From positions 1 to 9,259 of the forward strand of contig DUEQ01000465.1 in assembly GCA_011192085.1 (NCBI GenBank): a stretch of DNA of 9,259 bases, in the 5' to 3' direction. Below are positions 6,312 to 9,259 of this stretch, piece after piece. The notes under the pieces were generated by a model. The model did not search any database. It saw only the letters and a program-made list of their open reading frames with translations, and was not told the origin of the DNA. A program made the position numbers and the translations under genes. Each line of letters begins with the position of its first letter. The stretch's first letter is position 1. The stretch comes from Caldilineae bacterium (GTDB lineage: Bacteria > Chloroflexota > Anaerolineae > J102).

Positions 6312-6607
6312 TCCCCTGGCACATCGAGTATGATGAGAAAGGCGCGCCCTGGGTGCATATCGAACTCAGGAGCGCGCCTTTGTGGATCGTGGAATCCTAT
6401 CTGGTAAAGCTAGGGGGGCGGGTGGTGGAGCGGGAGCGCCAGGTGCAGGGGGATGGTTGGGTGGCGCACCTGCGGGAGGGCGAATCGGTGGCGCTGGGCT
6501 CCCTGCGCATCGGGCGGGGGTGGCTGGACATCTGGGGCGAGGATGCAGCCGCGCTGGAGGCGTTGATGAGTCGGTTGGGGTGGATGTTGATGCGGGGTGG
6601 CGGGTGA
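6308..6607 (+). CDS. MoaD-associated small protein, resembling the C-terminal domain of Thermus MoaD-related protein (DUF1952-like)
   Basis: A 99-residue protein with no signal peptide or membrane helix. From memory it resembles the C-terminal domain of a Thermus thermophilus MoaD-related protein (PDB 1V8C, DUF1952). Shared traits are a Trp-Leu/Ile-Val-Glu-Ser helix (26-30), Lys-Leu-Gly-Gly (34-37), a Ser-Leu-Arg-Ile strand (65-68), an acidic GEDAAALEA helix (77-85) and a final Arg-Gly-Gly-Gly (96-99). In Thermus the two domains are one polypeptide; here they are two genes overlapping by four bases. The protein probably binds or modulates its MoaD partner, but no reaction is established. The Gly-Gly-Gly end resembles a ubiquitin-like tail and may matter. 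That this is a real gene is supported by its coupling, codon use and position; the family match is from pattern memory and needs a profile search. Confidence 0.75.
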   Translation: MIPWHIEYDEKGAPWVHIELRSAPLWIVESYLVKLGGRVVERERQVQGDGWVAHLREGESVALGSLRIGRGWLDIWGEDAAALEALMSRLGWMLMRGGG

Positions 6608-6665
6608 GAAGCGGGCCATGGGCAGGGTCTCCCGGCCAATGCCGCATCGACACGTTCCTGTGATT

Positions 6666-6676
6666 CCTTTCAAAGG
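6666..6676. promoter_or_regulatory. Palindrome CCTTTCAAAGG in the pta promoter
   Basis: A perfect inverted repeat (5-base arms, one-base centre) lying over the -35 side and upstream spacer of the pta promoter. The position would suit a regulator-binding site; no protein can be assigned. Confidence 0.3.
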
Positions 6677-6683
6677 TGATTGC

Positions 6684-6692
6684 TGTTACAAT
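6684..6692 (+). promoter_or_regulatory. Extended -10 promoter of pta
   Basis: TGTTACAAT, an extended -10 with one mismatch in the hexamer. The hexamer 17 bases upstream (TTCCTT, 6664-6669) is a poor -35. Transcription would start near 6699, giving a leader of about 70 bases. This separates pta from the MoaD pair, with no terminator evident between them. Confidence 0.6.
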
Positions 6693-6754
6693 AGAGCTAT
6701 CGTTGTTCCTTCCCGGACGGTGCGGAACGCAGCTATCCTCCGGGCTATTTTGAT

Positions 6755-6760
6755 GGAGAG
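6755..6760 (+). promoter_or_regulatory. Shine-Dalgarno site of pta
   Basis: GGAGAG, nine bases before the ATG at 6770. It fixes this start; an ATG at 6753 is out of frame. Confidence 0.7.
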
Positions 6761-6769
6761 CGCCGAATC

Positions 6770-8869
6770 ATGGAATCCTACAAATCCCTTTATCTTGCCA
6801 CCACCGAGACCCACTGCGGCAAGTCGCTGGTCTCTCTGGGCATCATGGACCTGCTGCTGCGCCGCACGCAGCGGGTGGGCGTTTTTCGACCCATCATTAA
6901 ATGTCAGGGCTCGGACCGCATCGACAAGAACATTGATTTGCTCCTCAAATACTTTCATCTTCCCTGGCAATATGAGGAGACCTACGCCTGGCGGCAGATC
7001 GAGGCCCTGGATCTGTTGGCCCAAGGGCGACATGATGAGCTGATCAACCGCGTCATCGCCCAATACAAGGCCCTGGAGGAGAAAAGCGATTTCGTGCTCA
7101 TCATTGGCTCTGACCTGTCGGCCGAGAGCGCGGCTCTGGATTTCGATATCAATGTGGAGCTGGCCCAATCGTTGGGCAGTCCGGTGCTGCTGGTGGCCCG
7201 GGGCGACAAGGCCAACATGGATGAGATCATTAGCCCCATCCTCATGGCGGTGGAATCCTTCAAGCGCAAGGGCAATCAACTGGTGGGCTCCATCGTCAAC
7301 CGGGTGGACCCGGACGAACTGCACGAGGTGCGGCGGGCGCTACGGGAGACGCTGCCCGAAGAGGCCCAGCCCCTGGCTGTGATCCCCGCGGACAAGGACC
7401 TGGCCAGCCCCAGCATGGCCGAGGTGGTGGAGCACCTGGGGGCGGAGGTTTTGTATGGCAAGGATTTGTTGAACTACCGGGTGTATGAGTACATGATCAT
7501 CGCCATGCAGATGGAGCATTATCTGGAGCGGCTGCGCAAATGGGCGCTGCTCATCACGCCCGGCGACCGGGGCGACGTCATCCTCAGCGCCATCCAGGCC
7601 CACGCGTCGGGCAATTACCCCCGGCTGGCGGGCATTTTGCTGACGACGGGGGTGCGTCCCGCGCCTACGGTCAAGCGGCTGCTGGATGGTCTGCCCAGCA
7701 CCCTGCCCATCGTGGCGGTGACGCAGGAGACCTTCGAGACCGCGCGGGATCTGCGTCAGATCCGCTCCTACATTACCGCGGATAAACAGGATAAGATCGC
7801 CATCAGCCTGCGTCTCTTCCGCCACTATGCCGACACCGACGCGCTGATCCAACGCTATGCCGACATCAAGCCGCGCGGCATTCCGCCTCGCATGTTTCTC
7901 TACAACATTATGCAACAAGCGAAGGCCGATAAGAAGCGCATCGTCCTGCCCGAGGGGGATGATGCGCGCATTCTGCGGGCCGCGGAGGCGTTGCTGATGC
8001 AGGATGTGGTGGATGTCATCTTGCTGGGGGAGCCGGAAAAGGTTCGGGCCATGATCCGTCGTCTGGGGTTGAGCATTCCCAACGATACGCCCATCATCGA
8101 CCCCAACGCCTCCTCTCGTTTGCAGGACTATGCGGCCACCTATTACGAGTTGCGCAAACACAAGGGCGTCACGCCCGACCAGGCCCTGGATATCATGCAC
8201 GATATCGCTTACTTCGGGACGATGATGGTGTATAAGGGGCATGCGGATGGCATGGTCTCGGGAGCGGCCCACACCACAGCCCACACGCTGCGCCCCGCGT
8301 TCGAATTCATCAAGACGAAACCTGGTTTCTCTATCGTCTCTTCGGTGTTCTTCATGGCTCTGGAGGACCGGGTGTTGGTGTATGGCGACTGCGCGGTGGT
8401 GCCCAAGCCCACCGCGGAGCAACTGGCTGAGATCGCGATCGCGTCCGCAGAGACCGCGCAGATGTTTGGCATTGAGCCCATCGTGGCCATGCTCTCCTAC
8501 TCGACCGGGGAATCGGGCCAGGGCGAGGAAGTGGAGCGGGTGCGCAAGGCCACTCAGCTCGCCAAGGAGCGCCGCCCCGACCTGATCATCGAAGGCCCGA
8601 TGCAGTACGACGCGGCCGTGGACCCGGAGGTCGCGCGCAAGAAGATGCCGGGGTCCCGGGTCGCGGGCCGGGCCACCGTGTTCATCTTCCCCGACCTGAA
8701 CACGGGCAACAACACCTACAAGGCGGTGCAGCGGGAGACGGGCGCGATCGCCATCGGGCCGGTGCTGCAAGGGCTGCGCAAGCCGGTCAACGACCTCAGT
8801 CGCGGTTGCACTGTGGAGGATATCATCAACACGGTGGCCATCACCGCGGTCCAGGCCCAACACGCCTGA
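6770..8869 (+). CDS. pta: Phosphate acetyltransferase, long three-domain form
   Basis: Pta converts acetyl-CoA and phosphate to acetyl phosphate and CoA, in either direction, in the cytoplasm. With acetate kinase it yields ATP during acetate formation or activates acetate. The 699 residues match the long form (E. coli about 714). An N-terminal CobQ/BioD-like P-loop domain (about 1-215) has ATTETHCGKS (10-19). A DRTGG-type domain (about 220-340) contains GDRGD (265-269). The catalytic PTA_PTB domain (about 372-699) shows LPEGDDAR (393-400), DGMVSGAAHTTAHTLRPA (493-510), SYSTGESGQG (576-585), EGPMQYDAAV (608-617), FPDLNTGNNTYKAVQR (640-655) and GPVLQGLRKPVNDLSRG (663-679). Unlike E. coli Pta, as recalled, the P-loop keeps Lys-Ser, so the regulatory domain may still bind a nucleotide. 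No acetate kinase gene is adjacent. The gene has its own promoter and a 52-base gap to the next gene. Confidence 0.97.
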   Translation: MESYKSLYLATTETHCGKSLVSLGIMDLLLRRTQRVGVFRPIIKCQGSDRIDKNIDLLLKYFHLPWQYEETYAWRQIEALDLLAQGRHDELINRVIAQYKALEEKSDFVLIIGSDLSAESAALDFDINVELAQSLGSPVLLVARGDKANMDEIISPILMAVESFKRKGNQLVGSIVNRVDPDELHEVRRALRETLPEEAQPLAVIPADKDLASPSMAEVVEHLGAEVLYGKDLLNYRVYEYMIIAMQMEHYLERLRKWALLITPGDRGDVILSAIQAHASGNYPRLAGILLTTGVRPAPTVKRLLDGLPSTLPIVAVTQETFETARDLRQIRSYITADKQDKIAISLRLFRHYADTDALIQRYADIKPRGIPPRMFLYNIMQQAKADKKRIVLPEGDDARILRAAEALLMQDVVDVILLGEPEKVRAMIRRLGLSIPNDTPIIDPNASSRLQDYAATYYELRKHKGVTPDQALDIMHDIAYFGTMMVYKGHADGMVSGAAHTTAHTLRPAFEFIKTKPGFSIVSSVFFMALEDRVLVYGDCAVVPKPTAEQLAEIAIASAETAQMFGIEPIVAMLSYSTGESGQGEEVERVRKATQLAKERRPDLIIEGPMQYDAAVDPEVARKKMPGSRVAGRATVFIFPDLNTGNNTYKAVQRETGAIAIGPVLQGLRKPVNDLSRGCTVEDIINTVAITAVQAQHA

Positions 8870-8921
8870 TGCATGGTATGGGATGGATTGCATAGTTCAT
8901 CGCCAGGATCCGTTCACTTTC

Positions 8922-9259
8922 ATGATGCATTCTTTCGCGACGCCTCTCCCCACGTTCCCTGACGAACTCGCCGATTTCTATCGCGTGGATGCTTCGCAAC
9001 GCATCGACGCCCAAAGGCGAGGAGCATTAGGACAATTCTTGACTCCTCTGCCTGTGGCGCGATTTATGGCATCCTTGTTCGATGATGTGACGGGAGATGT
9101 GCTATTGCTCGATCCTGGAGCGGGAACGGGAACCCTGACGGCGGCGTTTTTGCATGAGATGGCCAACCGACAGCGATCGCCTCATCGCATTCATGCTGTT
9201 TGTTATGAACTCGATGAGGCGATGACAAATTATCTCGCATCGACATTGGAAGCTTGCAG
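8922..9259 (+). CDS. N6-adenine DNA methyltransferase or type IIG (Eco57I-like) restriction-modification protein, N-terminal part
   Basis: Only 112 codons lie in the window; the gene runs off the right edge. GALGQFLTPLPVARFMASLF (34-53) is the motif X region of adenine DNA methylases, in the form common in Eco57I-like restriction-modification proteins. VLLLDPGAGTGTLTAAFL (60-77) is the AdoMet-binding motif I, and YELDEAM (95-101) supplies the acidic residue after strand 2. The protein should transfer a methyl group to adenine in a specific DNA site; whether it also cuts DNA cannot be told. Tandem ATGs (8922 and 8925) are plausible starts, and an in-frame ATG at 8883 is an alternative. The only ribosome-site candidate is AGGAT at 8905-8909. 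GC content is lower than upstream (hand count about 54 percent over 8941-9240), with TTG, TTA and CGA codons more common, suggesting horizontal acquisition. Confidence 0.85.
   Translation, partial: MMHSFATPLPTFPDELADFYRVDASQRIDAQRRGALGQFLTPLPVARFMASLFDDVTGDVLLLDPGAGTGTLTAAFLHEMANRQRSPHRIHAVCYELDEAMTNYLASTLEAC

Noticed and set aside
7340..8893. Open frame of 517 codons on the minus strand
   Set aside because: It lies wholly antisense to pta, which has complete family motifs. The translation is rich in His, Arg, Gly and Asp and resembles no family.
8867..8930. Direct repeat TGATGCAT at 8867-8874 and 8923-8930 flanking the pta-methylase gap, as possible target-site duplication
   Set aside because: Eight bases containing a palindrome and two coding signals can recur by chance, and the segment between them holds no mobile element features.

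Overview
The window looks like chromosomal DNA from a GC-rich, probably Chloroflexota-type bacterium (inference). The clues are a membrane Ser/Thr kinase with a Thr-Pro-rich stalk and a TolB-like beta-propeller, a MoaD gene paired with a second gene resembling a Thermus MoaD-related protein, and weak or absent Shine-Dalgarno sites beside strong extended -10 promoters. No rRNA, tRNA, CRISPR array or insertion sequence was seen.

Layout. On the minus strand, positions 3089 to 1 hold a strong promoter and a respiratory complex I cluster in the order nuoB, fused nuoCD, nuoI (cut by the left edge). Divergent from it, 3269-5311 encodes a transmembrane Ser/Thr kinase with a propeller sensor. Facing the kinase is a small HD-domain phosphohydrolase (5387-5926, minus). 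It shares a divergent promoter region with a two-gene operon (6030-6607, plus): a MoaD/ThiS-like ubiquitin-fold protein overlapping, by ATGA, a 99-residue protein that also ends in Gly-Gly-Gly. Next comes a monocistronic-looking full-length phosphate acetyltransferase gene, pta (6770-8869). After 52 bases begins an N6-adenine DNA methyltransferase or type IIG restriction-modification gene, cut by the right edge and of visibly lower GC content.

How the genes work together. NuoB, NuoCD and NuoI are the electron-transfer and quinone-reducing connecting module of complex I. No NADH-oxidising genes (nuoE, F, G) lie between them, so the electron donor cannot be read from this window. Pta interconverts acetyl-CoA and acetyl phosphate and is central to acetate formation or use. 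The MoaD pair points to sulfur transfer for molybdenum or tungsten cofactor or a related route. The kinase probably senses an extracytoplasmic signal. The last gene probably marks the edge of a defence or accessory region.

Most notable are the split MoaD pair with two Gly-Gly-Gly tails, one shared promoter style (TGnTAYAAT) before four transcription units, including a probably leaderless HD gene, a repeated GCATGC-type operator-like element at the nuoB start site, and the composition shift into the restriction-modification gene.
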